The notes beneath the pieces are model-generated. The model saw only the letters and a list, made by a program, of their open reading frames with translations. It searched no databases and was not told where the DNA came from. A stretch of DNA of 64,000 nt, taken from Scylla paramamosain (taxonomy: Eukaryota; Arthropoda; Malacostraca; Decapoda; Portunidae). The DNA lies in NCBI RefSeq assembly GCF_035594125.1, contig NW_026973728.1:434001-498000 (forward strand). Reading direction: 5' to 3'. Both the position numbers and the translations under genes were made by a program. Shown piece after piece: positions 24,182 through 36,620 of the stretch. The stretch's first letter is position 1, and every line of letters starts with the position of its first letter.

Positions 24182-27100
24182 AGAAAAAAAAAATAGGATT
24201 TTTTTTTTTGTTATTCATCTTCATAGGTACCGAGATGCCAAAATCCTTGGAAAATTCAGGGCTATTATATGATTAAAGAAAATTATTAAAAACGTTAATT
24301 TTAGTTTTTTTTTTTCGGACTGTTATGTACCAAACCCTAAAGAGGAAATTAAACGACCTCAACAGAAATCTGTTTTTTGAGTGTTTTTCAGCATAAAAAA
24401 CGATAAATAGCACCAAAACGATAAATAATAAGGATCTCACTCTATATGTGAATCCAAAACAAAATTGCTGAAAACGTGTTTTTTTTTGTGTTTTACGTAG
24501 AAAAACGCTAAAACGGATGCAAACCAACCAATATCAAGAAATAAAAAACATTACCAAAAAGGTATATTTTGAATGTTTTTGAGCTTGTTACCTACAAAAA
24601 ACGCGAAAATTGATGCAAAGCACTCTATATTAGAAAACAAAAGGACTTAGCAAGAAAAGTGTATAATGAGATTTTTTATAGTTCAAAAGAACCAAAAGGC
24701 AAAAAACACAAAATCTCGTGTATATGGAGAAGGTTCCTAGATACCAAAATGCTGAAACTCATGAATAACACTCTTAATTGAGAAACAGAACAACCCTACT
24801 AAATGCGTGTATTTTGAGTGCTTTTCACATTCTTAGTTACCAAAACCCCAAATTGCATGCGAAACAACCTTTATGTGAGAAAAAAATGACATTACCAGAA
24901 AAGTGTCTTTTAAGTGTTTTTGAGATTGATAGGCGATAAAGCACTAAAAAGCAGGGTAATCATATTACATTGGAATAACACCAATTTATACCAAAAACTT
25001 GCCTTTAAGTGTTTTTGAGCTCCTTATATACCAAACCGCTAAAACGCATGCAAAACAAACTTAATGGAGAAACAGAATAACATTACGAAAAATATGTATT
25101 TTGAGTGTTTTTGATCATGTTATCTATAAAAACGCTTAAATACATGCAAAGAACCTTATGTTTGGGAAACATTACGAGACATTACAGGACATTACGAGAA
25201 ATATGTATTATGAGTGTTTTTTTAGTTCCTTAAGTACCGAAAAGCTAAAACCCACAAATAACACTCTTTATTTACAAAAAATAAATAAATAAAAAATAAA
25301 AAAATAGGATTTTTTTTTTTTTTTTTTTTTGTTATTCATCTTCATAGGTACCGAGATGCCAAAATTCTGGGAAAATTCCGGGCTATTATATGATAAAAGA
25401 AAATTATAAAAAAAGTTTTTTTTTTGCTTTTTTTTCGGACTGTTATATACCAAACCCTAAAGTGCATGCAAAGCCTCTTATATGAGGAAATTAAATGACT
25501 TTACCAGAAATCTGTCTTTTGAGTGTTTTTCAGCATGTTAGGCACCAAAATGATAAATAATAAGGAACTCACTTTATATGGGAATCCAAAACAAAATTAC
25601 TGAAAACGTGTCTTCCCAATGTTTTACGTAGAAAAACGTTAAAATGGATGCAAACCAACCAATATCAAGAAATAGAAAAAAACATTACCAAAAAGGTATA
25701 TTTTGAGTTTTTTTGAGCTTGTTACCTACAAAAAAACGCTAAAATTGATACAAAGGACTCTATTTTGGGAAACAAAGGGACATTGCGAGAAAAGTGTATA
25801 ATGAGTGTATTATAGTTCAAAAGAACAACAAGGCAAAAAACGCAAAAACTCGTGTATATGGAGAAGTTTCCTAGATACCAAAATGCTGAAACTCATGTAT
25901 AACACTCTTAATTGAGAAACAGAACAACTTTACTAAATGCGTGTATTTTGAGTGCTTTTCACATTCTTAGTTACCAAAATCCCAAATTGCATGCGAAACC
26001 AGATTTATGTGGGAAAAAAAATGACATTACCAGAAAAGTGTCTTTTGAGTGTTTTTGAGCGTGATAGGCAATAAAGCTCTAAAAAGCATGGCAATCACTT
26101 TACATGGCAATAAAATAATTTTTTACCAAGAACTTGCCTTTAAGTGTTTTGAGCTCCTTATATACCAAAACGCTAAAACGCCTGCAAAACACACTTAATG
26201 GAGAAAGAGAATAGCATTATCAAAAACATATATTTTGAGTGTTTTTGATCATGTTACCAATAAAAACGCTTAAATACATGCAAAGAACCCTATTTTTGGG
26301 AAACGAAAGGATATTACGAGAAACGTGTGTTATGAGTGTTTTTAAGATCACTATTTACCAAAAAGCTAAAAGCCACAAATAACACTTTTTATTGAGAAAA
26401 AAACAAAAAATAAATAAATACGATATTTTTTTCTTTCTTTTTTCATCTTCACAGGTACCTAGATGCCAAAATTTCGGCAAAATTCAGGAAATTATGAGTC
26501 AATTATCAAAAAAGTTAATTTTAGCTTTTTTTCGTACTGTTATGTACCAAACACTAAAGTGCATGCAAAGCCACTTATATGGGGAAATCAAACGTCTTTG
26601 CCAGAAAACTGTCTTATGAGTGTTTTTCAGCTTGTTAAACACCATAACGGTAAATAATATGCAAGTCACTCTCTATGGGAATGTAAAACAAAATTACTGA
26701 AAACGTGTCTTTTCGGTGTTTTACGTAGTAAAACGCTAAAACGGATGCAAACCAACCAATAAGAAGAAATAAAATAACATTACCAAAAAGGTACATTTTG
26801 AGTGTTTTTGAGCTTGTTACCTACAAAAAACGCGAAAATGGATGCAAAGCACTCCCTATTGGGAAACAAAAGGACATTACAAGAAACGTGTGTAATGAGT
26901 GTCTTATTATTTTTAAGCAAAAGAACTTGTGGTTCACAAGAACCAAAACGCAAAAAACGCAAAAACTCGTGTATATAAAGAAGTTTCTTAGATACCAAAA
27001 TACTAAAACTCATGAATAACAATATTAATTGAGAAACAGAACAACCTTACCATATGCGTGTATTTTGAGTGTTTTCACATTCTTAGTTAGCAAAACTCGA

Positions 27101-27639
27101 AATAGCACGCAAAACTATGTTGGAAAAAAAACGACATTACCAGAAGTGTCTTTTGAGTGTTTTTGAGCGTGTTAGGCAATAAATCACACAAAAAAAAAAA
27201 CAAAAAAAACAGGGCAATCACATTACATGGGAATAAAACCAACTTTTACCAAGAACGTGCCTTGAAGTGTTTTTGAGCTCCTTAGAAACCAAAACGCTAA
27301 AACGCATGCAAAAAACTCCTTTATGGAGAAGCAGAATAACATTACTAAAAACATGTGTTTTAAGTGTTTTGATCATGTTACCTATAAAAACGCTTAAATA
27401 CATGAAAAAAACCCTATGTTTGTGGAACGAAAGGACATTACGAGAAACGTGTATTAGGACCGTTTTTAAGTTCCTTAAGTACCAAAACGCTAAAACCCAC
27501 AAATAACACTCTTTACAGAGAGAAAAAAAAAAAAATAAATAAAAATTAAAAAATAGCTTTTTTTTTTATATTGATTTACATATTATGTACCAAGATGCCA
27601 AAATTCTGCCAAATTCAGGGAATTTATGTGGAAAAAAGA
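24181..27639 (-). repeat. Spacer of the giant inverted repeat (HOR satellite)
   Basis: Reverse-orientation HOR, about 3.46 kb. The first part, about 24,181-26,390, is family I (TAGTTCAAAAGAACC, GCCTCTTATATGAGG, GGGCTATTATATGA). The rest, about 26,391-27,639, is family II and mirrors 4,673-5,828, including the CTTGTGGTTCACAAGAACC variant near 26,928. Unit 2 landmarks are near 24,230, 25,345, 26,455 and 27,585. A slipped duplication of AAAACGATAAATA lies at about 24,398-24,427. No gene is seen. Confidence 0.82.
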
Positions 27640-30630
27640 ACATTATCAAAAAAGTTAATTATAGCTCTTTTTCGGATTTTTATGTACCAAACTCTAAAGT
27701 ACATGCCACCTATACAAGGAAGTTAAACGACTTTACCAGAAACCTGTATTTTCAGTGTTTTTCAGCATGTTAGGCACTAAAACGATAAATAATATGGAAG
27801 TCAGTCAATATGTGAATCCAAAACAAAATTACTGAAAACATGTCTTTTCAGTGTTTTACGTAGAAAAAGACTAAAACGGATGCAAACCAACAAATATGAA
27901 GAAATAGAATAACATTACCAAAAAGTGTTTTTGAGCTTTTTACTTACAAAAAACGCGCAAATGGATGGTAAGCACTCTATATAGAGAAGCAAAAGACGTT
28001 ACGAGAAACGTGTATAATGAGTGTTTTATAGTTTCACAAGAACCACAAGGCAAAAAATGCAAAAATTCGTATATATAGAGAAGTTTCTTACATACCAAAA
28101 CGCTAAAACTCATGAATAACGCTTTTAATTAAAAAACAGAACTACCTTACAAAATGTGTGTATTTTGAGTGTTTTTCACATTCTTAGTTACGAAAATCCC
28201 AAATTACATGCGAAACTAGCTTTATGTGGGAAAAAAATGACATTACCAGAAAAGTGTCTTTTCAGTGTTTTTGAGCGTTATATGCAATAAAACACTAAAA
28301 AGCAGAACAATCACATTACATTAGAATAAAAAAAAATTTTACGAAGAACTTGCCTTTAAGTGTTTTTTAACTCCTTACATACCAAACCGCTAAACACATG
28401 CAAAACAACCTTTATGGAGAAACAGAATAACATTACCAAAAACATGTATTTTGAGTGTTTTTGATCATGTTACCTATAAAATCGCTTAAATACATGCAAA
28501 GAACGCTATATTTGTGAAACGAAAGGACATTACGAAAATCGTGTATTATGAGTATGTTTAAGTTCCTTAAGTACCAAAAATCTAAAACCCACAAATAACA
28601 CTCTTTATAGAGAAAAAAAAAATAAAAAAAATGGATTTTTTTTTTTTGTTATTCATCTTCATAGGTACCGAAATGCCAAAATTCTGAGAAAATTCAGGGA
28701 AAAAATGTGAAAAAAAAAATAATTTAAGCTTTTTCCGGAGTTATGTACAAAACACGGAAGTGCATGCAAAGCAACCTATATGGGGAAATTACACGACTTT
28801 ACAAGAAACGTGTCTTTGTTTTCAGTTATTTCAACAATATTACTGAAAACGTGTCTTTTCAGTTTTAGCGTAGAACCCTAAAACGGATGCAAACCAACCA
28901 ATATGAAGAAAAAGAATAACATTACAAAAAAGTTGAGTGTTTTTGAGCTTGTTACCTAGAAAAAACGTAAAAGTGATTGCAAAGCAGTCTGTATTGGGAA
29001 AAAAAAAAATTACAAGAAAATTGTATAATGAATGTTTTAATAGTTTTGAAGAACCATAAGGCAAAAAACGCAAAAACTCGTATACATGGAGAAGTTTCTT
29101 AGATACCAAAATGCTGAAACTCATGAATAATACTCTTAATTGAGAAACAGAACAATCTTAGGAAATGAGTGTATTTTGAGTTTTTTTTTTCACATTCTTA
29201 GTGGTCCAACCCCAAATTACATACGAAACTGTGGAAAAAAAAATTACTGGAAAAGTGTCTTTTTAGTGATTTTCAGCGTGTTAGGAAATAAAGCACTAAA
29301 AAGCAGGTCAATCACATTACATGGGAATATAACCAACTTCTACCAAGAACTTGCCTTTAAGTTTTTTTGAGCCCCTTACATACCAAAACGCTAAAACCCA
29401 TGCAAAACACCCTTTATGGAAAAACAGAATAACATTCTCAAAAACATGTATTTTGAGTGTTTTTGGGCTTGTTACCAATGAAAACGCCTAAATACATGCA
29501 AAGAACCCTATGTTTGGGAATGAAAAGACATTGCGAGGAATGTGTATTATGAGTGTTTAGAAATTCCTTAAGTACCAAAAAGCTAAAACCCACAAATAAC
29601 AGTCTTTATAGAAAAAAATATAAATTGAAAAAAAAGCATTTTTTTTCATTGATCTTCATAGGTACCAAGATGCCAAAATTCTGGCAAAATTCAGGAAAAT
29701 TACGTGAAAAAAGAATATTATGAAAAAGGTTAATTTTAGCTTTTTTCTGACTGTTATGTACCAAATCCTAAAGTTATACATATAGGTAGCAAAGCTACCT
29801 ATATGGGGAAATTAAACGACTTTACAAGAAACCCGTCTTTTGATTGTTTTTTTTTAGCATGTTAGGCACCAAAACGATAAATAACATGGAAGTCACTCTA
29901 TATGGGAATCCAAAACAAAATTACTGAAAACGTGTCTTTTCTGTGTTTTACGTAGAAAAACGCTAAAACGGATGGAAACCAACCAATATGAAGAAATAGA
30001 ATAACATTACGAAAAAGGTATATTTTGAGTGTTTTTGATCATGTTACCTATAAAAACGCTTAAATACATGCAAAGAACCTTATCTTTAGGAAACAAAAGG
30101 ACATTACGAGAAACGAGTATTATGAGTTTTTATACGTTCCTTAAGTACCAAAAATAGATAAATAAATGAAAAAATAGCATTTTTTTTTTATTATTCTTCA
30201 TAGGTACCGAGACGCCAAAATTCTGGCAAAATTCAGGGAATTTATGTGAAAAAAAATCAAAAAAGTTAATTTTAGCTTTTTTTTCAGACTGTTATGTACC
30301 AAACCCTAAACTGCATGTAGATCCACCTATATGGGGAAATTAAACGACTTTACCTGAAACCTGTCTTTTGCCTGTTTTTCAGTATGTTAGGCACCAAAAC
30401 AATCAATAATATGGAAGTCACTCTGTATGGAAATCCGAAGCAAAATTACTGAAAACGTGTCTTTTCAGTGTTTTACGTAGAAAAACGCTAAAACGAATGC
30501 AAATCAACCAATATCATGAAATAGAATAATATTACCAAAAAAGGTATTATTTTTTGTTATTGAGCGAAAATGGATGCAAATCTCTCTATATTGGGAAACA
30601 AAAGGACATTACGAGAAACGTTTATAATGT
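27640..30630 (-). repeat. 3-kb duplicated satellite segment, copy A3 (inverted)
   Basis: Inverted counterpart of 21,142-24,180 and of 1,627-4,672. It carries the same unit 4-to-11 deletion (about 30,015-30,045), the same GTGGTCCAACCCC variant (about 29,202) and CGAAAATGGATGCAAATCTC (about 30,566). It lacks the two chimeric CTACATGCAG joins of copy A2. In their place near 29,779 is a 12-bp hairpin. Confidence 0.82.
29779..29805. repeat. Perfect 12-bp hairpin in unit 1
   Basis: CATATAGGTAGC / GCTACCTATATG around AAA. It replaces the usual GTGCATGCAAAGCCACC part of unit 1, as if the sequence had copied itself backwards. Confidence 0.85.
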
Positions 30631-32133
30631 GTTTTATAGTTTCACAAGAACCACAAGGAAAGAACAAGCAAAAACTCGTGTATATGGAGATGTTTCTTAG
30701 ATACCAAAACGCTGAAATTCATGAATAACACTCTTAATTGAGAAACAGAACAACCTTACCAAATGCGTGTATTTTGAGTTTTTTTCACATTCTTAGTTAC
30801 CAAAACCCGAAATTACATGCAAAACTAGCTTTATGTGGGAAATAAATGACATTACCAGAAAAAAAAAGTGTCTTTTGAGTGTTTTTGAGCGTGTTAGGAA
30901 ATAAAGCACAAAAAAGCAGGGCAATGATATTACATCGGAATAAAACCAACATTTACCAAGAACTTGTCTTTAAGTGTTTTTCAGCTCCTTACATACTAAA
31001 ACACTAAAATGCATGCAAAACACCCTTTATGGAGAAACAAAATAACATTACGAAAAAACATTAATTTTCAGTGTTTTTGATCTGTTACGTATAAAAACGC
31101 TTAAATACATGCAAAGAAATCTATGTTTGGGAAACGAAAGGACATTACAAGAAACATATATTATGAGTGTTTTCAAGTTCCATCAGTACGAAAAGAGTTA
31201 AAACCCACAAATAATACTCTTTATAGAGAAAATAAATAAATAAATAAAAACTAGGATATTTTTTTTTTGTTATTTATCTTCATAGGTACCGAGATGCCAA
31301 AATTCTGGCAAAATTCAGGGAAATTATGTGAAAAAAATAATATTATGAAAAAAGTTAATTTTAGCTTCTTTTTTTTCGGACTGTTATGTACCAAACCCTA
31401 AAGTGTATGCAAAGCCACTTATATGAGGAAATTAAACGACTTTACCAGATACCTGTCTTTTCAGTGTTTTATCAGCAAGTCAGGCACCAAAACGATAAAT
31501 AATATGGAAGTCACTCTATATGGGAATCCAAAACAAAATTACTGAAAACGTGTCTTTTTAGTGTTTTACTTAGAAAAACATTAAAACGGATGCAAACCAA
31601 CCAATATGCAGAAATAGAATAATATTGCTAAAAAGTTATATTTTGAGTGTTTTTGAGCTTGTTACCTACAGAAAACGCGAAAATAGTTGCAAAGCACTCT
31701 ATATTGAGAAAGAAAAGGACATTACGAGAAACGTATATAATGAGTGTTTTATAGTTTCACAAGAACCACAAGGCAAAACACGCAAAAACTCGTGTATATG
31801 GAGATGTTTCTTTTATACCAAAATGCTGAAATTCATGAATAACACTCAATTGAGAAACAGAACAACTTTACCAAATGGGTGTATTTTGAATCTTTTTAAC
31901 ATTCTTACTTACCAAAACCCCAAATTGTATTCGAAACTAGCTTTATGTGTGAAAAAAAAATAAATATTACCAGAAAAGTGTCTTTTGAGTTTTTTTTTGA
32001 GCGTGTTAGGCAATAAAGCACTAAAAAGCAGGGCAATCACATTACATGGGAATAAAACCATCTTTTACCAATAACTTGCCTTTAAGTGTTTTTAAGCTCC
32101 TTACATACGAAAACGCTAAAACGCATGCAAAAC
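30631..32133 (-). repeat. HOR satellite, inner right arm
   Basis: Mirror of about 19,641-21,141, family II, with a unit 2 landmark near 31,280. The border with monomeric satellite is the truncated unit ending ACGCATGCAAAACAAG at about 32,133, matching the border at 19,640. Confidence 0.84.
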
Positions 32134-34492
32134 AAGTATTTTGAGTCTTTTGTAAGATTGTTACGTAAAAAAAACGCCTAAATGAATCGGAAATACCCTA
32201 TATGGGAAAAATTAAAAGACATTACGAGAAACGTGTATTATGAGTGTTTTTGATTTTCTTAGTATCAAAAGGGTAAAACGCAGGAAAACACTCTATATGG
32301 AGAAACAGAACAATACTGCCAAAAAAAAAAAAAAAAACGTGCATTTTGAGTGTTATGACATTGTTAGTTACCAAAAAGCCAAAATTCATGCAAAGACCCA
32401 TATATAGATATATGAAACGACTTTAAAAACGTATGAAAATACCATATATAGAGAAACAGAATACATTAACCAAAAACGTATATTTTGTGTTTTTTTTTTT
32501 TTTTTGAGCTTATTATGTACAAAATCGCCTGTCATCAAACAAATCACCCTGCATATGGAAATTAAAAGGACATTACGAGAAACGTTTTTTTTTTTTTTTT
32601 TTTGTTTATTACTTTCTTAAGTACCAAATCAGTACTTCAATACTGCTCTGAAGAAAAAGAACAAACTTACCAAAAACGGGTATTTTTTTACATTGATAAT
32701 TACCAGAACGCCAACATGCATGTAAAGCAACCTATATGAAGAAACGAAACGAAATCACTACAAACTTGTCTTTTGTTATTTTTTGGGCGTGTTAGGCACC
32801 AAATCAGTAAGAAGCAACGAAATCACCCCATAGGAGAATACCAGAGAACTTTACTAAAACGTGTCTTTAGAGTGATTTTTTTAGGTTCTTACGAACTAAA
32901 ATGTCAAAATACATGCAAACACCCTGTTAGGTACCAAAGCACCAAAAACAGCCTATATGAGGAAACAAAAGGACATGACAAAAAACGTGTATTTTGAGTT
33001 TTTTTTTTTTTTTTTTTGTAGCTTCTCAGGTACCAAAACGCAAAAATGGAGAAAGAAAAAAACATTACCGAAATCGTGTAATTTGAATGTTTTCACATTG
33101 TCAGATAGCAAAACACCATAATGCTTGTTCGCAATACGAGAAAATTAAACAACATTGTAAGAAATGTGTCTTTATGTGTTTTTCCGCGTGTTAGGCACGA
33201 AAACGCTAAATAGCATGGAAAGCACCTTATATAGAAATGCAAAATAATAAGCATGTTTTTTAATTGTTTTAAACTTTTTACTTTCCAAAACGCTAAAACG
33301 CGTGCAACAAACACGAATAATCTTACCAAACAGAAAAAAACCTTACCAAAAACGTGTATTTTGAGTCTTTTTGAGTCTGTTACGTACATCATCTTAAAAA
33401 TGCATTTAAAGCACCCTGTATGAGGAAACGATAGGACAGTACGAGAAACGTGTATTATCAGAGTTTTGAGTCTCTTAGGTACCAAACACTAAACCGCCTG
33501 AATGAAAATTAAATATATTCTATATCTCTTAATAGAGAAACAGAACATCACCAAAAACGTGTTTTTTGTGTTTTTTTTTTCCTTTTTATGTACCAAAACG
33601 TCAAAATACATACAAAGCAATCTTTATGGGGAAATGGAAAGACGTTTGGAGAAACAAGTTTTATTTGTGTTTCTGAGCTTCCTAAGTAAGCTTCCTAAGT
33701 ACCAAAACGCTAAAAAGGATGAATAGCACCCTATATAGAGAAAAAAAAAAACATTACCTAAAATCTTTATTTTGAGCGTTTTTCACATTACGTAGCAAAA
33801 CATCATAATGCATGCAGATCCCTATATGAAGAAACAAAACGATATTACAGGAAACGTGTCTTTTGAGTGTTTACTTGAGTGTTAGGAATCAAAATGCTAA
33901 AAAAACATTGAGAGCACCCTATTTGGCAATATAAAATAACATTACCAAGAAAGTATCTTTAGAGTGTTTTTCACCTTTTTACATCCGATATCGCAGAAAA
34001 GCATGCAAAACAACCTTTACGGAGAAACAAATTAGCATTACCAAAAACTTGTATTTTGATTGTTTTTGTGCTTGTTAAGTATAAAAGTGCCAAATTACAC
34101 GCAAAGCATCCTTCATGGAGAAAAGAAAGGACATTACGAGAAAAGTGTATTATGAGAGATTTTGAGCTTTTTAGGTACCCAGACTCAAAAACACATGATT
34201 AGAACTTTATATGGAAAAATAACTCAACCGAAAACTTTTACTTAAACTTTTAATTTCATATTGTTAAGTACCAAAAGACAAAATGCATTGGAAGTCCCCT
34301 TTATCGGGAATCGAAACGACATTTTCATCAACCTGTCTTTTGAGTGTTTTTCAACGTGTTAGACACCAGAACGCTAAAAAGCATGGAAAGCGCTCCATAA
34401 AAGAACACAAAATAACATTACTAAAAACTTGTTTTAAAGGTTCTTAAGTACAGAAACGCTAAAACTCAAGCAAAACACCCTTTATAGAGAAG
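32134..34492 (-). repeat. Monomeric (non-HOR) satellite, right arm
   Basis: Mirror of 17,299-19,640 with the same features: long homopolymers (a 19-base T-run at 32,585-32,603), the duplicated CTTCCTAAGTAAGCTTCC (about 33,676), and individually diverged units at about 95-bp steps with no 12-unit order. The 130-codon minus frame at 33,093-33,485 corresponds to a 104-codon frame at 18,305-18,619 and is satellite. Confidence 0.82.
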
Positions 34493-34508
34493 CGAAATAA
34501 ATATTTCG
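34493..34508. repeat. Short inverted repeat at monomeric satellite/LINE junction
   Basis: CGAAATAAATATTTCG, the mirror copy of 17,283-17,298, at the same LINE boundary. Confidence 0.75.
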
Positions 34509-35190
34509 TTGATAAATTACATTCAGGACAGTTAGGGAATATCCCTTACACAAGAATAAGATCGCAGAAAAAAAGATCATAAGTGGATGACAGAGGTTAA
34601 AACATTACATAGGGCGAAAGAGAAGTATATATGAGATTAAAGACAGGAAAAATGGTTTTAAGGCCATAATATAATGAATTAGAAAAGTCAGGAGTTTAAC
34701 AAGGAAAGCTAAAAATAGTTATGAATTAAAGGTAGCCAGCCAAGCGAAGATGGACCCCAAGGGATTTTATCAGGCATATAAGACGAAGAATAGAGAAACA
34801 ATAGTTCTTTAAAGACAGCAAAATGGGACCTGCTTAGTTGTTGGAAGGAGATTAGTAAAATTGTGAACGAGTATTTTTTAACTGTCTTTGCCCAGGAAAA
34901 CATGCAGGATTTGCCGAATAGTGACAAGATATTTAGAGTAGAAGAAAATGAGAAGCTGACAGATATTACCATAACTAAACAGATAGTGGAACAGGAGATA
35001 GATAAGCTGAAAAGTTCAAGTCACCAGGACCAGATGAAATATATTCCACAATAATAATAATAAACGGCTCTAAATCCAAGTGGAGTCAAGTAATTAGTGG
35101 GGTGCCAAAAAGATTATTAGTATTAGGGCCGATGTTGTTTGTAATATATGTCAATGACTTGGATAGTGGAATTAGTAGTGTTGTTAGTAA
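34509..35190 (+). mobile_element. CR1/L2-like LINE fragment, copy 2 (reverse transcriptase remnant)
   Basis: Mirror copy of 16,533-17,282, read on the plus strand. An open stretch from 34,863 encodes NEYFLTVFAQENMQDLPNSD and then EEIDKLKSS-like residues (here QEIDKLKSSS), and runs out of frame at GTTCAAGTCACC, where KSPGPD should follow. Around 35,050 there is a short ATAATAATAATAA filler where copy 1 has 74 bp (the FKNWKK to SGRRQSVV part), a net loss of 67 bp. Downstream are INGSKSKWSQVISGVPK and LVLGPMLFVIYVNDLDSG (one frame shift between), ending at VSKF before the catalytic aspartates. It keeps GVPK where copy 1 has KVSK, so each copy preserves parts the other lost. Not functional. Confidence 0.85.
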
Positions 35191-35219
35191 ATTTAGGGTG
35201 CATGCAAAGCACCCTAAAT
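35191..35219. repeat. Hairpin at LINE/satellite junction, right arm
   Basis: ATTTAGGGTGC / GCACCCTAAAT around ATGCAAA, the exact mirror of 16,504-16,532. Confidence 0.85.
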
Positions 35220-36620
35220 GAGGAAAAAAAGGGACATTACGAGAAACGTGCATTATAAGTGTTTTTGAGATTCTTAGATACCAAAACCCTGAAACTCATG
35301 AATAACACTCTTAATTGAGAAACAGAACAACCTTACCAAATGCGTGTATTTTGATTGTTTTCATAATCTTGGTTACCAAAACCCCAAATTGCATACGAAA
35401 CTAGCTTTATATGGAAAAAAAAAAAAAAAAAAAGACATCTCCAGAAAAATGTCTTTTGATTGTTTTTGAGCGTGTTAGGCAATAAAGCACTAAAAAGCAA
35501 GGCAATCACATTACATGGGAATAAAACCAACTTTTACCAAGAACTTGCCTTTAAGTGTTTTTGAGCTCCTAACATACCAACACACTAAAACGCATGCAAA
35601 ACACCCTTTATGAAGAAACAGAATAACATTACCAAAAACATGTATTTTGAGTGTTTTTGATCATGTTACCTATAAAAACGCTTAAATACATGGAAAGAAC
35701 CCTATGTTTGGGAAACGAAAGGACATTACGTGAAACGTTTATTATGAATATTATTAAATTCCTTAAGCACCAAAAAGCTAAAATCCTCAAATAACACTCT
35801 TTATAGAGAAAAAAAAAATTTCCTTTTTTTTTTGTTATTCTTCTTCTTAGGTACCGAGATGCCAAAATTCTGGCAAAATTCAGGGAAATTATATGGAAAA
35901 ATGAACATTATCAAAAAAAGTTGATTTTAGCTTTTTTTTCGGACAGTTATGTACCAAAACCTAAATTGCATGCAAAGCCACCTCTATAGGAAATTAAACG
36001 ACTTTACCAGAAACCTGTCTTTTGAGTGTTTTCAGCATGTTAGGCACCAAAACAATAAATAATATGGAAGTCACTCTATATGGGAATCCAAAACAAAATC
36101 ACTTAACACTTGTCTTTTCAGTGTTCTACGTAGAAACACGCTAAAACGGATGCAAACAAACCAGTATGAAGAAATAAAATAACATTGCCAAAAAGGTATA
36201 TTTTGAGTGTTTTTGAGCCTGTTACCTACAAAAAACAAGAAAATGGATGCAAAGCACTCTATATTGGGAAACAAAAGAACATTACGAGAAACCTGTATAA
36301 TGAGTGTTTTATAGTTTCACAACAACCACAAGGCAAAAGATTCTTAGATACCAAAATGCTTAAACTCATAAATAACACTCTTGATTGAGATACAGAACAA
36401 CCTTACCAAATACGTGTATTTTGAGTGTTTTTCACATTCTTTGTCACCAAAACACGAAATTGCATGCAAAACTAGGTTTATGTGGGGAAAAAATTATATT
36501 GCCAGAAAATTTTTTATCAGTGTTTATGAGCGTGTTAGGCAATAAAGTACTTAAAAGAAGGGCAATCACATTACATGTGAATAAAAAAAAATTTTACCAA
36601 GAACTTGCCGTTAAATATTT
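35220..36620 (-). repeat. HOR satellite, outer part of right arm
   Basis: Mirror of about 14,985-16,503 (family II), with a unit 2 landmark near 35,855. It has a deletion at about 36,337 (GGCAAAAGATTCTTAGATACC, unit 9 lost) that the left arm lacks. It ends in GAACTTGCCGTTAAATATTT. Confidence 0.8.

Larger units (their letters stand above)
27640..36620 (-). repeat. Right arm of the giant inverted repeat
   Basis: Reverse complement, with divergence, of 14,985-24,180, holding HOR, monomeric satellite, LINE fragment and HOR in mirror order. Base 27,640 pairs with base 24,180; beyond that the two sides lose alignment at once, which defines the inner end. The outer end is placed near 36,620, where the partner array enters the short inverted block at 14,984. 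Confidence 0.87.

Noticed and set aside
24181..24260. Palindrome centre as a snapback assembly artefact
   Set aside because: A read-through artefact would give near-identical arms meeting at the join. Here a 3.46-kb spacer separates diverged arms, with a differential 67-bp deletion in the LINE. Read support should still be checked.
33093..33485. 130-codon minus-strand frame as a gene conserved with 18,305-18,619
   Set aside because: The apparent conservation is explained by the palindrome arms; the two frames differ in length and frame through indels, and both are monomeric satellite.
34709..34972. 87-codon minus frame inside LINE copy 2
   Set aside because: It is the antisense shadow of the reverse transcriptase remnant, which reads on the plus strand with recognisable RT motifs.
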